DNA of 64,000 nt from contig JASLCG010000003.1 of NCBI GenBank assembly GCA_030151885.1, positions 1 through 64,000 of the forward strand, in the 5' to 3' direction. Made by a program: the position numbers and the translations under genes. The notes beneath the pieces were generated by a model, which was given only the letters and a program-made list of their open reading frames with translations, was not told where the DNA came from and searched no databases. Positions 63,994-64,000 of this stretch are shown here, piece after piece. Within the stretch, counting starts at the first letter, position 1. Each line of letters begins with the position of its first letter. This DNA is from Bacteroides sp. Lineage in GTDB: Bacteria; Bacteroidota; Bacteroidia; Bacteroidales; Bacteroidaceae.

Positions 63994-64000
63994 TAATTTT

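Overview
The window reads as a low-GC member of the Bacteroidales. The evidence is paired SusC/SusD genes, DUF3256, the BtgA/BtgB-type mobilization pair, a lysine exporter split into two genes, a NagB-like/PIG-L fusion, and many promoters with the Bacteroidetes -7 box TAnnTTTG. A low-GC Bacteroides or Dysgonomonas-like genome would fit, but genus cannot be settled from this sequence alone.

Bases 1 to about 20,500 are most of an integrative mobilizable element. The left edge cuts into its tyrosine recombinase. The backbone is the integrase, a small membrane protein, an excisionase-type HTH protein, a winged-helix protein, a DnaC-like ATPase, a hairpin-rich candidate oriT, a BtgA-like accessory protein and a BtgB-like relaxase. 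Two AT-rich cargo blocks are inserted. Cargo 1 (1956-7034) is a 1692-residue protein with an N-terminal Cap4-like nuclease and a STAND-type P-loop, resembling Avs antiphage sensors. Cargo 2 (10705-20213) is a tight operon: XRE regulator, 1873-residue sacsin-like GHKL ATPase, a fusion of a Upf1-like SF1 helicase with a C-terminal PIN nuclease, and a frameshifted AlbA_2/Schlafen-type protein. The XRE/GHKL/helicase-PIN operon is my best candidate for an undescribed defence system. Iterated motifs and dyads at 20213-20360 probably mark the right end of the element.

From about 20,600 on, the sequence is chromosomal: DUF488 protein, an NADP-dependent oxidoreductase with endonuclease IV, a Trk/Ktr potassium transporter with its NAD-binding subunit, DNA polymerase IV, a GNAT acetyltransferase, and the NagB-like/deacetylase fusion. 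The NagB half lacks three of four catalytic residues. Next come truA, an EamA transporter and a DUF3256 protein.

Bases 32,984-50,812 form a glycan-use locus: a TPR/transmembrane/HTH regulator, SusC and SusD homologues, the two-part LysO exporter, two GH2 beta-galactosidase-type enzymes, an MGH1/GH63-like lipoprotein and a GH109-type enzyme. Together they suggest trimming of galactose- and N-acetylgalactosamine-containing host-type glycans.

Bases 51,044-55,310 are a housekeeping run (hpt, adk, obg, pgeF, a B3/4-domain protein, a Fur-family repressor), followed by a metal-exporting P-type ATPase with a candidate operator in its promoter. The window ends with an A1S_2505-like protein, a small cyclase-family protein, an acyltransferase and the sbcD-sbcC nuclease operon. 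Two intergenic regions (about 21.3 kb and 45.8 kb) share an interspersed repeat built on GGTATGTCGGCAA.
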